A stretch of DNA of 64,000 nt from JAGTVG01 sp965365275 (lineage in GTDB: Bacteria; Bacteroidota; Bacteroidia; Cytophagales; Cyclobacteriaceae): NCBI GenBank assembly GCA_965365275.1, contig CBDUBA010000005.1:38317-102316 (forward strand). The letters are read 5' to 3'. Below the pieces are notes generated by a model. It had not been told where the DNA came from, ran no database searches, and saw only the letters and a list, made by a program, of their open reading frames with translations. This document shows, one piece after another, positions 9,263 to 18,251 of this stretch (position 1 is its first letter; the number at the start of each line of letters is the position of its first letter). Both the position numbers and the translations under genes were made by a program.

Positions 9263-10879
9263 ATGATAAAGTCAAAAGCACAGTTACTCTTCATCCTGAT
9301 TACAGTCATTTCCTCTTGTTATCCCATTTCAGTTACAAAAACGAAATGGCGAATAAAATGGGATAAAGAGCTGAAAAATGGTAAAGCCGAATTCTTAGCT
9401 GATCAGAAATCGGCTGAAAGAAAACAAAAACCGCCCAATGTAGTGGTTATCGTGGCAGATGATCTGGGAAAATATGAAGTTTCAGCCTATGGAGTGGATC
9501 ATATCTCCACACCAAATATTGACAGACTGGGATATGAAGGGGTGATATTCGATGAAGGATATGTTACAGCGCCTACCTGTGCACCATCCAGGGCCGGGAT
9601 CATGACTGGAAGGGTCCAGAACCGGTATGGATTCGAGACCCAGATCATGGAACATTACCCCACGAACATGATCGAATATATGTCTGGAAAATATCTAACC
9701 AATACGGGTGATTTTGTTATCAAGGCGAAACCTGATTTTCCCGCGGAATGGCAGGTTCGCAAGCAAGGCGTACCTCCTACCGAGATCACTATGGCAGAAA
9801 TGTTTAAAAGGATGGGCTACGTTACGGGCATTACGGGTAAGTGGCATCTTGGCATTTCAAGGCACAACCTCCCTATGAACAGGGGATTCGATTACCAATA
9901 TGGGTTTTACGGAGCCTTTTCTCTGTATACGCCAGATAAACACTGGAGCCATGTCATTAACCATGAACATGAATCTTTCAGTGCCCAGCACCAGTGGAAT
10001 ATGGGGCGCTACGGGGAAGCTGCCATTATGGAAATGGGTGAAGAAGTCTATGAAGAAAGGTACCTGACCTTCGCTTTCCGGGATAAGGCGATGGAATTCA
10101 TTGAAAAAAATAAAGACGATCCTTTCTTTCTGTATTGTACCTTTTCTGCCCCTCATGTCCCTTTCCAGGCACCGGTGGACTATTATTGCATGTATGAACA
10201 CGTGGAAGATGATAACAAAAGGGTCTATTATGCCATGATATCCGCATTGGATGATGCCATTGGCGCTCTACATCAGAAAATTAAAGACCTCGGACTTGAG
10301 GAAAATACCATTATTTATCTTCTGAGCGATAATGGGGGTGCATCGTATACAAAAGCCACAGATAACGGACCTTTGAAAGGTGGAAAGCTGACCCAGTTCG
10401 AAGGGGGCATCAATGTGCCTTTCATGATGAAATGGAAAGGGAAAATCCCGGCGGGCTCCAGGTACAAATACCCGGTCTCATCAGCCGATATATTTGTTAC
10501 CTCGGTGATCAATGCCGGTGGACAACTGCCGGATGACCGAGAATATGATGGCGTAGACCTGATGCCATTTATTACCGGTAGGAACAATGACCGGCCGCAT
10601 GACCATTTGTTCTGGAGGGCCGATCATATCTGGGCCATCAGAGATGGGGATTATAAACTGATCCTGAGTACCCGGGATGGCTGGGCCGAATTGTATGACC
10701 TTACAAAAGACAAATCCGAAGAATTCAACCTGAAAGAACAGATGCCTGATCTTTTTGAACAATTGCGCACAACCCATGAAAAATGGCAAAAGGAAAATTT
10801 ACCTGAAAAACCCATGTGGCCCCGCATCATGGACAAGAAGTTCGTATTGTATGGAAAAGAATACCTGTTCCCGGCATAA
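9263..10879 (+). CDS. Lipoprotein sulfatase (type I, Cys-type)
   Basis: The 538-residue protein starts with a lipoprotein signal peptide ending in VISSC (C19). The sulfatase core begins at NVVVIVADDLG (59-69) with metal-binding D66 and D67. The active-site signature TCAPSRAGIMTGR places the formylglycine-forming cysteine at C106, so a formylglycine-generating enzyme elsewhere in the genome is needed. DNGGAS and GGKLTQFEGG motifs follow in the C-terminal half. It should be anchored on the cell envelope and remove sulfate esters, probably from algal or animal glycans; the sugar is not readable. Eleven bases separate it from a small beta-barrel gene. Confidence 0.93.
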   Translation: MIKSKAQLLFILITVISSCYPISVTKTKWRIKWDKELKNGKAEFLADQKSAERKQKPPNVVVIVADDLGKYEVSAYGVDHISTPNIDRLGYEGVIFDEGYVTAPTCAPSRAGIMTGRVQNRYGFETQIMEHYPTNMIEYMSGKYLTNTGDFVIKAKPDFPAEWQVRKQGVPPTEITMAEMFKRMGYVTGITGKWHLGISRHNLPMNRGFDYQYGFYGAFSLYTPDKHWSHVINHEHESFSAQHQWNMGRYGEAAIMEMGEEVYEERYLTFAFRDKAMEFIEKNKDDPFFLYCTFSAPHVPFQAPVDYYCMYEHVEDDNKRVYYAMISALDDAIGALHQKIKDLGLEENTIIYLLSDNGGASYTKATDNGPLKGGKLTQFEGGINVPFMMKWKGKIPAGSRYKYPVSSADIFVTSVINAGGQLPDDREYDGVDLMPFITGRNNDRPHDHLFWRADHIWAIRDGDYKLILSTRDGWAELYDLTKDKSEEFNLKEQMPDLFEQLRTTHEKWQKENLPEKPMWPRIMDKKFVLYGKEYLFPA

Positions 10880-10890
10880 ACACATCGAAA

Positions 10891-11499
10891 ATGAAAAAGA
10901 TTATAATAATTTTACTTTTAATCATACCGGCATCTTCCTTTGCCCAGGTACCCAAGATGTATGTTAAGATCTTTGGGGGGATTAATTCAACCATTCTGTC
11001 TTACAGGGTTGAGGATGTGGACTCAGATAATCTTATCGGATGGCAGGTGGGCGGGAGCTTTCGTGTGGATAAGCGCAAAGCTTTTCTTGAAACGGGTCTG
11101 ACCTTTATTGATTATGGACTCAGTGTTTCTCTGACGGATAGTGCTGATCTAGATTTCGATGATGAGACCATCAGTATACAGATGCGGGCACTGGACTGGC
11201 CAATACTGCTGGGTTACATTCCTGTGAAAACACCGGTCTTTAAATGGTTTGTCTACGGTGGATTGGTCAACCGGTTCAGCCTGAAAGGCAGGTATAATGT
11301 ATTTGGTGAGGAAGGAACATTTAAACCTAAAGAAGCCCAGCTGCATTTTTATAACCTTGGGGCTCGATTCGGAACTCAATTTGATGTGGCGATGTTCAAT
11401 TTCGACCTGAATTATACCATAGGTATTACAAATGGTTTCAGGGAAAGAACCAGAACAAACACCCATACTTTCCAGTTTTGCGTCGGATTTCTGTTTTAG
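10891..11499 (+). CDS. Small outer-membrane beta-barrel protein
   Basis: The ATG at 10891 is chosen because it begins a clear signal peptide (MKKIIIILLLIIPASSFAQ, cleavage after SFA-Q); an upstream in-frame Met only adds a charged stretch overlapping the sulfatase gene. The mature part, about 180 residues, alternates hydrophobic and polar residues with many aromatic strand ends and finishes in FCVGFLF, a typical C-terminal barrel strand. It resembles the porin-family/OmpW-size proteins of Bacteroidota. It lies 11 bases behind the sulfatase and is probably co-transcribed. Its function is unknown. Confidence 0.75.
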   Translation: MKKIIIILLLIIPASSFAQVPKMYVKIFGGINSTILSYRVEDVDSDNLIGWQVGGSFRVDKRKAFLETGLTFIDYGLSVSLTDSADLDFDDETISIQMRALDWPILLGYIPVKTPVFKWFVYGGLVNRFSLKGRYNVFGEEGTFKPKEAQLHFYNLGARFGTQFDVAMFNFDLNYTIGITNGFRERTRTNTHTFQFCVGFLF

Positions 11500-11522
11500 T
11501 TTGGCCAATTTCCCAAACCAAA

Positions 11523-12494
11523 TCAGGGAAGCAACACGCGGTCGACCTGGTGAATGATGCCATTTGCCGCCTGGATATCCCGGATAGTGAGGTTAGCCAG
11601 CTTTTTAGATGGCCCAGAAACCGACCATTCCGGATAATCTATCTGAACAGTAATTTCCCGGTCAGATTCTGTAATCAGGCTGGTATCCTTCTTTAGACTA
11701 TTCAATACAATGTTATGATGAATAACCAAATGATTCCCCAGGATATTGTTCAGTAATTCCGATGGGATATCATAAACGGTTTTCCAGGAAGGATTTGTTC
11801 CTAAAAAAGAAAGAATGGCCTTATTGGTCGGTGCAAACAAGGTAACCGGATCCTCATTTGATATTGAATTTATTAAGTCCCGGTCCAGATCGTCGCGTTC
11901 AAGTATCTCTTTTAAAAGTGAGAAATCCTTGTTGACTGAAAGATGATCCAGCATTGACGGGATTGTCAGTATCGTTTTAATACTTTGTATATATCCATTT
12001 GAAGTTGCCAGATCAGGTTCATCTATAGTATTCAATCCATTGATCAGGAAAACATCTGGTTTCTCTATATATAAGTCAATTGGATTACCTGTCGTCCTTT
12101 CAGGCAACAAGGATGCATGATATCCCGGTGGAATATCCGCTAAGGTCCATTTCCCTTGTATAAAATGATATCGGAGAATATCTGCCAGCTTGTCTTTAGG
12201 GTATTCATCCAGATGCTTGATCATGTTTTCAGCTCGGAATATTGTAAATGAAGCCTGAACAGGGGCAAATACAGTATATGGCCCATTTTCTGCCATCAGG
12301 TGGGTTAAATGGGTTTTATCAAGCGCATACATAAAATCTTCGAAATATGGAAGTGCTACTCCCAGATCCAGCAAGTCGGTATCGGGTTCATCAAATGACC
12401 TTGGATCAGGGGGCGCATCCTGAACAGGCGGAATGCACGATGTAAAAAATGATATCAGTACTAAAACAAGGTATGAATGCCGAATTTTTCGCAT
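11523..12494 (-). CDS. FAS1 (fasciclin) domain lipoprotein
   Basis: The ATG at 12494 opens a lipoprotein signal peptide ending in FFTSC; an ATG nine bases upstream is also possible. The mature protein of about 300 residues holds two FAS1 domains, seen from the repeated signatures GPYTVFAPVQASF in the first and DPVTLFAPTNKAI in the second, and from the H1/H2-like ends NGYIQSIKTIL and NGIIHQVDRVLLP. FAS1 domains act in adhesion and surface binding. It is convergent with the barrel gene and lies 132 bases from the operon upstream on its own strand. Confidence 0.9.
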   Translation of the reverse strand: MRKIRHSYLVLVLISFFTSCIPPVQDAPPDPRSFDEPDTDLLDLGVALPYFEDFMYALDKTHLTHLMAENGPYTVFAPVQASFTIFRAENMIKHLDEYPKDKLADILRYHFIQGKWTLADIPPGYHASLLPERTTGNPIDLYIEKPDVFLINGLNTIDEPDLATSNGYIQSIKTILTIPSMLDHLSVNKDFSLLKEILERDDLDRDLINSISNEDPVTLFAPTNKAILSFLGTNPSWKTVYDIPSELLNNILGNHLVIHHNIVLNSLKKDTSLITESDREITVQIDYPEWSVSGPSKKLANLTIRDIQAANGIIHQVDRVLLP

Positions 12495-12626
12495 CAAGCA
12501 CATTTTATTTCATTATTGAGAAAGGCAATTAACAAGTATATAAAAAAAATGAGAGTTTTGCTATTTGATACTATATTTTCGAATGAATAGTTTGCAATTT
12601 GACATTCAAATTTCTTGTCACGGAGA

Positions 12627-13385
12627 TTATAAAATATAAGGAATTATAGCCTTTCGATCCTTTGGATAATCATCAAATGTCTGATTATACCATTTATGAT
12701 TATCAATGGCCCTGGGTACGAGGTTCGCAAAAGTCCAGATGAAAAATGAAAAGCCCGGCAGGCCAACTGCCATAATAGCAAATCCAAGCCATTCGATCAA
12801 CTCTCCAAAATAGTTGGGAGACGAGACATATTTAAACATGCCTCCATAAGGTATGGCATAACCGCTGCTTGTGTTCTTACGGAGATTGATAAGGATCTGG
12901 TCAGAACGTAAGTTGATGAATGCACCTGCAAAAAACATTATCAATCCTAGTATAAAAAAGATATTGGTAAAAGTATAATGATGCAGACTCCCGGCATAAT
13001 TTCCCAGGTAATATCCATTGAAAAAACCATTCCCAATATTGAAAACCACAGCCATTAAAGCCACTGCAAAGGGCATCTTCTTTTTTCTTGAGGTAATCCT
13101 GAATGGATATATAAACGTCCGGTGGAAATAATGCAAAACCCATAAGGCAGCTAAGAACCATATTACAGCATTTTTCATACCTTCGCCGGTTATAACAAAA
13201 TACATGACCAAAACAGGGGATGGCAACTCCATAATAATCCATCCAAGCCAGTTTGGGATCTCAGGTCCCCAGTTCTTTCTAACAAAACGGCCATACGGTG
13301 CTGAGATAAAGAAAAGAGAAATAAATGTTATAATAGCCAATCCTATCCAGGCATATAGCAATATGTTAAATAGTGAATAATCCAT
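12627..13385 (-). CDS. Steroid 5-alpha-reductase-like (DUF1295) membrane protein
   Basis: The 252-residue protein has six or so membrane segments. Its C-terminal third carries SSPNYFGELIEWLGF and a final NHKWYNQTF region, the conserved NADPH-binding end of the 3-oxo-5-alpha-steroid 4-dehydrogenase/DUF1295 family, which also includes isoprenylcysteine methyltransferase-like proteins. Its ATG lies one base after the stop of the epimerase gene, so the two are translated from one message. The family reduces or modifies lipid-like substrates in the membrane; the substrate here is unknown. Confidence 0.8.
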   Translation of the reverse strand: MDYSLFNILLYAWIGLAIITFISLFFISAPYGRFVRKNWGPEIPNWLGWIIMELPSPVLVMYFVITGEGMKNAVIWFLAALWVLHYFHRTFIYPFRITSRKKKMPFAVALMAVVFNIGNGFFNGYYLGNYAGSLHHYTFTNIFFILGLIMFFAGAFINLRSDQILINLRKNTSSGYAIPYGGMFKYVSSPNYFGELIEWLGFAIMAVGLPGFSFFIWTFANLVPRAIDNHKWYNQTFDDYPKDRKAIIPYIL

Positions 13386-13386
13386 G

Positions 13387-14364
13387 TTATGGTAAGTAAT
13401 TGTTCAATTTGAACCATTCAATAGTATCTCTGATGGTTTGATCAAAATTTCTGGGGTGATAACCCAAATCATGAATGGCTTTTTCATTTGAAATATTTCG
13501 ATGGCTGTTTTCAAGGGTATCAAGAGATGCCGGAGCAAATAATCTTTCCTCGTCCTTCTCCGACGAAAAATGATTTAAGAATCCCGCCCCTAACCTGGCT
13601 AACCAAAATGGAACGGTTATTTTAGGTGCCTTACTCCCACCGAATCTATGGACTGTCTCACCTAAGTCCTGGATGCTTTTCCATTTCCCCGAAATGATAT
13701 ATCGGTGCCCATTTCTGCCTTTATCTATAGCCTTTACCGTTGCATCAGCTACATCCCTTACATCCACAAAGTTATACCCCCCGTTTAGTGTGGCGGGAAT
13801 GTTGCCTTTGAAATATTGGATCAGCGCTCTTCCCAATTGCGAAGGCTTGAAATCATTTGGACCAAGAACGGCAGTAGGATTGAGGATAACAGTACTGAAT
13901 CCATTCCCTGATGCTTCCAACACCATTTCCTCCCCTTTTACTTTCGACTGATCGTAATCAAACTGACTTTCCTTATTTAATTCTCTGGTTTCATCCATAA
14001 TCCCTGTTAGAGGGAAAACATTCAGCGCATGAATAGAACTGAAAAATATAAATTTTTTGACACCTAATTCCTTAGCCGCATCGAGCAAATTCCTGGTTCC
14101 ATCAATATTGACTCTTAATACTTCAGCAGATTTTTTCTCTAAAGTGATCACTCCAGCCAGGTGAATGAGTACCTCCGCCCCATCAATGCATTCAATAAGC
14201 GATTGCTTGTCCATTAGATCTCCCTTTATAGGAGTTACATCCATATCCTCAAATGCCGTTGTATTTTTATGAACCAATACCCTGACCTCATATCCCTTCT
14301 CTATGAGAAGTGGTAAGAGATTGATACCTATATGTCCGGAAGCGCCTGTTACTGCTACTATCAT
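13387..14364 (-). CDS. NAD(P)-dependent epimerase/dehydratase (extended SDR)
   Basis: The 325-residue protein has the nucleotide-binding TGASGHIGINLLP at residues 5-17, an SSIHAL motif and the catalytic pair in YDQSK. These are the features of the extended short-chain dehydrogenases that act on nucleotide sugars, dihydroflavonols or sterol-like compounds. The length fits. It is the first gene of a two-gene unit with the steroid-reductase-like membrane protein, which favours a lipid or isoprenoid substrate over a sugar nucleotide; that point is inference. It is divergent from the HTH regulator gene. Confidence 0.85.
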   Translation of the reverse strand: MIVAVTGASGHIGINLLPLLIEKGYEVRVLVHKNTTAFEDMDVTPIKGDLMDKQSLIECIDGAEVLIHLAGVITLEKKSAEVLRVNIDGTRNLLDAAKELGVKKFIFFSSIHALNVFPLTGIMDETRELNKESQFDYDQSKVKGEEMVLEASGNGFSTVILNPTAVLGPNDFKPSQLGRALIQYFKGNIPATLNGGYNFVDVRDVADATVKAIDKGRNGHRYIISGKWKSIQDLGETVHRFGGSKAPKITVPFWLARLGAGFLNHFSSEKDEERLFAPASLDTLENSHRNISNEKAIHDLGYHPRNFDQTIRDTIEWFKLNNYLP

Positions 14365-14482
14365 AGCTGCAAATATGGCCTTATTTCACAAATTTTGTCC
14401 AGTAGGTAAACTTTGATATTTAGAGATATAAATTATTTTATTTAAAAATCACCTATTGTGAAACATTTATTTATTATATTTC

Positions 14483-14498
14483 GTTGTATATTTACAAC
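14483..14498. promoter_or_regulatory. Inverted repeat upstream of the HTH regulator
   Basis: GTTGTA-TATT-TACAAC is a perfect six-base dyad 22 bases before the ATG at 14520. It lies just after a promoter-like TATATTTCG. A site of this size and position would suit autoregulation by the small HTH protein; binding is inferred. Confidence 0.45.
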
Positions 14499-14519
14499 AT
14501 TATATATATTTATTATATC

Positions 14520-14774
14520 ATGATATCGAGAAAATTATACAATAGGATTAGCTTACTTCGTAAAGAACGTGACATATCTCGAAAGGATCTGGCAGAAAAG
14601 ATTGGGGTGAACTTTCAGACAGTAGGATATCTTGAACGAGAAGAATATAATCCCAGTCTGGACCTCGCCTTTAAGATCAGTGAATATTTTAAACTACCTA
14701 TTGAGTTTATTTTTTCTACCGAGCCTATGAAACCCCTGAGTCAGGAATTATATGATAAAACCAAAAATCAATAA
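14520..14774 (+). CDS. Small XRE-family HTH transcriptional regulator
   Basis: The start at 14520 gives an 84-residue protein beginning MISRKLYNRI; a longer frame from 14484 only adds a Tyr/Ile-rich stretch encoded by the AT-rich promoter region. Residues about 5-60 form a helix-turn-helix of the XRE/Cro type (ISRKDLAEKIGVNFQTVGYLE). Such short regulators commonly sit before a membrane protein with a DERQ motif, as here: the next gene starts two bases after this stop. It probably regulates its own operon. Confidence 0.85.
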   Translation: MISRKLYNRISLLRKERDISRKDLAEKIGVNFQTVGYLEREEYNPSLDLAFKISEYFKLPIEFIFSTEPMKPLSQELYDKTKNQ

Positions 14775-14776
14775 TC

Positions 14777-15208
14777 ATGGATCACAACATTCCCATACAA
14801 AATCGAAGAATAGGCGTACTGATTAATTATTTCGCCCTTGTTATGACTTTAGTATTCTTTGAGATTACAAAATATGGCATTGGCTTATCCCATTGGGCTG
14901 GATTTGCTTTCGCAGGTGTATTTCTGTTAATATTAATCCTTAGTTTCGTATATGTTTATGTAAATTCAGGACTTTGGGCCCTAACGCATAAAAAAACTGA
15001 AAACCTGGATGAAAGGCAGATTCAAGTAGTAACCAATGCAATAAGGGTATCCTACAGCACTTTTGTCATTATTGTAATAATATTGGTATACCTCTTCGCA
15101 ATTTTAGGCGTAGGTACAATTGATGTTGTCTTCGCAGCCTCTTTACTATATCTTGCACACATCATCCCTGCTTCCATCCTCGCATGGACGGAAAAAGAAG
15201 TGTATTAG
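14777..15208 (+). CDS. Four-helix membrane protein with a DERQ motif
   Basis: The 143-residue protein has four hydrophobic segments (about 15-35, 42-65, 93-113 and 117-138) and a cytoplasmic loop with LDERQIQV. This loop is shared by small membrane proteins paired with XRE regulators (DUF2178-like). No enzymatic motif is visible. It starts two bases after the HTH gene and its last 25 bases overlap the next gene, so the three form one translational unit. The function is unknown; a membrane sensor for the HTH protein is possible. Confidence 0.7.
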   Translation: MDHNIPIQNRRIGVLINYFALVMTLVFFEITKYGIGLSHWAGFAFAGVFLLILILSFVYVYVNSGLWALTHKKTENLDERQIQVVTNAIRVSYSTFVIIVIILVYLFAILGVGTIDVVFAASLLYLAHIIPASILAWTEKEVY

Positions 15209-17505
15209 AGTATTCAAAATCTGAAAATAAGTATATTGGCAAAAAAAATAAAGTGAAGGATTCATTATCAAACTTCCTCAGATCCAAATATGATATTTCG
15301 CCTGAAATACAACCACTTGACGGACATGTAGATAAGAATTATTTACTTTACATCAATTCAGTCCCGGTATATGTTTTAAAACTAAGCCGGGACCTGACAG
15401 ATAAGCCTATCCTTAAAGCACAGAATCTTATTTTTGACCAGTTAAGATACCTGGAAAGGTATGATTTCCCGCATATCATCACAGGATTGGATGGGAAGGG
15501 CATCTATTTATATACCGATGAGACAGGCAATCAATACCTGGCAAGGCTATTAAAATATCTTCCCGGAGAATTTCTTGCTAAAACAAATCATACAGATGAT
15601 ATGCTAATTGGTTTCGGGGAATTCCTGGCGGAAATGGATAAAATGCTTATTAACTTCCATTCACCCGAGATCAAGGCCAGGCATTACGATTGGGACCTGC
15701 AGTATTTTCCGGAATATGTGGATTTTCTACGATACATCAAGGATCCAGGGCAAAGAAAACTGATTGAACATTTTCTATTACAATTTCATGAAAACATCTC
15801 GCCTGTACAGCATCTCCTTCGGAAAAGTATTATACATAATGATGCCAATGACTGGAACATACTATCCAATGAAGAGGGGATCATTGGAGCCATCGATTTT
15901 GGGGACGCAGTTTATTCATTTACTATAAATGAGGTAGTCGTTGGTGCAGCCTACATAGCCCTTGATGCGGAAGACCCACTTTTAAAGATTTCAAAAGTAT
16001 TGGAAGGATATCACAAGGTGCTTCCTATACAGGGCATTGAGATAAAACGCATTTATTATCTGCTCGCAGCAAGACTTTGTATGAGCGCCTGCCAGTCAGC
16101 CTACTTGAAAAGGCAACGGCCTGATGATACCTATGTCTCGATTCATGAAAAAGCAGTTTGGAAATTATTGTCGGATTGGATCGCCATTAGTCCTGATTAT
16201 GCCGAAAACACGTTTCGTAGTGCCTGTTCCCTACCCCCAAGGTCTCAGGAATCCAAAGAAAGTTATGTAGATAAACGTAATGAACATTTCAGTAAAGCCT
16301 TATCCCTAAGCTACAAAGATCCCATAGTTATGGAAAGGGGAACATTCCAATACATGTTTGATCAAAATGGACAAACCTATCTTGATTGTGTAAATAATAT
16401 CATGCACGTTGGGCATTGTCATCCCAGGGTAGTCTACGCCGGACAACGTCAAATGGCAAAATTGAACACCAATACGAGATACTTATATGATGCTTTGAAT
16501 GAATATGCTGCCAGACTATTGGATAAATTTCCCTCTGCCCTGAATAAGGTTTTCTTCGTCAACTCAGGGAGTGCCGCCAGCGACCTGGCCATAAGACTGG
16601 CAAGAAATTATACGAATAAAAAAGAACTGATCGTTATGGATCATGGCTATCATGGCAATACCACCACGGGCATTGAAATTAGTCCTTATAAATTCAAAGG
16701 AAAGGGTGGAAGAGGTGCAGAACCACATATTCATACTGCAATTCTGCCCGGATCAGAATATGAGACCAACTACTCCGAAGTAGACCTATATGGCCGGATT
16801 GATGAATTTATGAGCAATCCTATTTCCGCCTTTATCTGCGAACCGATCGTAGGCTGTGGTGGTCAGGTAATGTTAAGTGAGGACTACCTGAAGACAATCT
16901 ATAAAAAAGTCCGGGATAAAAATGGCCTTTGCATCGCGGATGAGGTTCAAACGGGTTTTGGACGCGTGGGATCGAATTTCTGGGCTTATGAACTGTATGA
17001 TGTTATGCCGGACATTGTGGTACTGGGCAAACCTATGGGTAATGGCCACCCTATCGGTGCTGTTGTAACTACTGATGAAATAGCCAGAGCCTTTGAAAAT
17101 GGGATGGAATTTTTCAGTTCCTTTGGCGGTAATCCTGTCTCCTGCGAAATAGGTAAAGCCGTTCTCGACGTGATAGAAGAAGAGTCCTTACAAGATAATG
17201 CATTAGTAGTCGGCGATCGATTGATGGAAGGGTTTAAATCGATGCAAAGGGAACACGAATTGATCCAGGATGTCCGGGGTGCAGGATTATTTTTAGGAAT
17301 TGAATTGGTCAAAAGATCAGAGCATGGATCTCCAGCTACAAAAGAAGCTGGGGCGATCATTAACACCATGAAAGAAAAAGGCATTTTGCTCAGTACAGAC
17401 GGACCGTATAACAATGTAATTAAAATTAAACCACCACTTTGTTTCAACAAGGATAATGCCTCCCATTTATTGAATGAATTTGAAAAAACGATACGATCTA
17501 TCTGA
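15184..17505 (+). CDS. APH-type kinase fused to a class III aminotransferase
   Basis: This 773-residue protein combines two enzymes. Residues about 25-335 are an aminoglycoside-phosphotransferase/choline-kinase-fold domain with IHNDANDWN (217-225; D220, N225) and IDFGD (237-241). Residues about 360-773 are a PLP-dependent class III aminotransferase with DEVQTGFGR (586-594) and the cofactor lysine K616 in LGKPMGNGHP. The aminotransferase half resembles the AGXT2L/phospholyase group that acts on phosphoethanolamine or phosphohydroxylysine. Some relatives carry a peptidase M23 domain between the halves; none is present here. The start overlaps the preceding gene by 25 bases. A likely role is phosphorylation and then phospholysis or transamination of an amino alcohol. 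Confidence 0.88.
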   Translation: MDGKRSVLEYSKSENKYIGKKNKVKDSLSNFLRSKYDISPEIQPLDGHVDKNYLLYINSVPVYVLKLSRDLTDKPILKAQNLIFDQLRYLERYDFPHIITGLDGKGIYLYTDETGNQYLARLLKYLPGEFLAKTNHTDDMLIGFGEFLAEMDKMLINFHSPEIKARHYDWDLQYFPEYVDFLRYIKDPGQRKLIEHFLLQFHENISPVQHLLRKSIIHNDANDWNILSNEEGIIGAIDFGDAVYSFTINEVVVGAAYIALDAEDPLLKISKVLEGYHKVLPIQGIEIKRIYYLLAARLCMSACQSAYLKRQRPDDTYVSIHEKAVWKLLSDWIAISPDYAENTFRSACSLPPRSQESKESYVDKRNEHFSKALSLSYKDPIVMERGTFQYMFDQNGQTYLDCVNNIMHVGHCHPRVVYAGQRQMAKLNTNTRYLYDALNEYAARLLDKFPSALNKVFFVNSGSAASDLAIRLARNYTNKKELIVMDHGYHGNTTTGIEISPYKFKGKGGRGAEPHIHTAILPGSEYETNYSEVDLYGRIDEFMSNPISAFICEPIVGCGGQVMLSEDYLKTIYKKVRDKNGLCIADEVQTGFGRVGSNFWAYELYDVMPDIVVLGKPMGNGHPIGAVVTTDEIARAFENGMEFFSSFGGNPVSCEIGKAVLDVIEEESLQDNALVVGDRLMEGFKSMQREHELIQDVRGAGLFLGIELVKRSEHGSPATKEAGAIINTMKEKGILLSTDGPYNNVIKIKPPLCFNKDNASHLLNEFEKTIRSI

Positions 17506-17712
17506 AACCATCCCTTTCAGCATACCGAAACTTGATTTATAATACCATTGACATATGGATCATGACGACTAATAGATATAAGCTGGAACCTTCAAGTACA
17601 AATTGAATACAGGATTGTATCTGAACAGAAAATCAAAATTGGTTTTTCACCGCATAATTTCATTAAATTTTATTAATTTCATACCGGAGTTTATCAAGAG
17701 CTTTTTGAGAAT

Positions 17713-18132
17713 ATGTCTATACCTTTTCACCTTGCTTTTTCTGTAAAGAATATTGAGGACACAAAGAAATTCTATGTTGATGTTCTGGGAGGGAATGTAA
17801 CCAAATCTACTGATAACTGGCTGAATATTAACTTTTTCGGTCATCAGCTCTCAATTCACGAAAATCCCCAGATGAAAAATGACCTTAAGACAATAACAGT
17901 CGAGGGCAAGGAGGTTCCTTTACACCATTTTGGCGTGATCCTGAAAAAATCCGATTGGGAGGAACTTGCTAAAAAATTGAAAAAAACTAAAATAAAGTTT
18001 CTTATTGAACCCAAGCTGAAGCATGAAAAACAGGTTTGTGAGCAAGCCATTATGTTTCTTAAGGATCCAAGCGGCAATGGCATAGAGTTTAAATGCTTCA
18101 CGGACCCAAAACACATTTTCTCAAACTGCTGA
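17713..18132 (+). CDS. VOC-superfamily (glyoxalase/dioxygenase-fold) protein
   Basis: The 139-residue protein has the paired beta-alpha-beta-beta-beta layout of the vicinal oxygen chelate fold. Candidate metal ligands are H6 (FHLAF), histidines in LHHFGVIL and the glutamate of GNGIEFK near the C-terminus. This fold includes glyoxalases, dioxygenases and resistance proteins, so the reaction is not determined. It stands alone, 207 bases after the kinase-aminotransferase gene, and is convergent with the ThuA gene across a structured 119-base gap. Confidence 0.8.
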   Translation: MSIPFHLAFSVKNIEDTKKFYVDVLGGNVTKSTDNWLNINFFGHQLSIHENPQMKNDLKTITVEGKEVPLHHFGVILKKSDWEELAKKLKKTKIKFLIEPKLKHEKQVCEQAIMFLKDPSGNGIEFKCFTDPKHIFSNC

Positions 18133-18144
18133 CCTAAAAATACA

Positions 18145-18203
18145 AACTGGCTACAGGCTATCCCGCCGGGGAGGGGTTATAGCCTGCGTGGCCACAGCCA
18201 GTT
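18145..18203. repeat. Two-part imperfect hairpin between convergent genes
   Basis: The sequence reads AACTGGCT-A-CAGGCTAT, a GC-rich loop of 17 bases, then ATAGCCTG-C-GTGGCCAC-AGCCAGTT. Both eight-base arms pair perfectly; the right arm contains an extra palindrome GTGGCCAC. It could act as a bidirectional terminator, but no long T run follows on either side. A palindromic dispersed repeat is equally possible. Confidence 0.6.
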
Positions 18204-18251
18204 AAACGCATTTTATCTCTTTGAAGCAAAAGCATGTTTTCTCAAGGTATA

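Noticed and set aside
18145..18203. Integron attC site
   Set aside because: The right end has GTTAAAC, but the left end does not match the required RYYYAAC partner and no integrase or cassette array is near.
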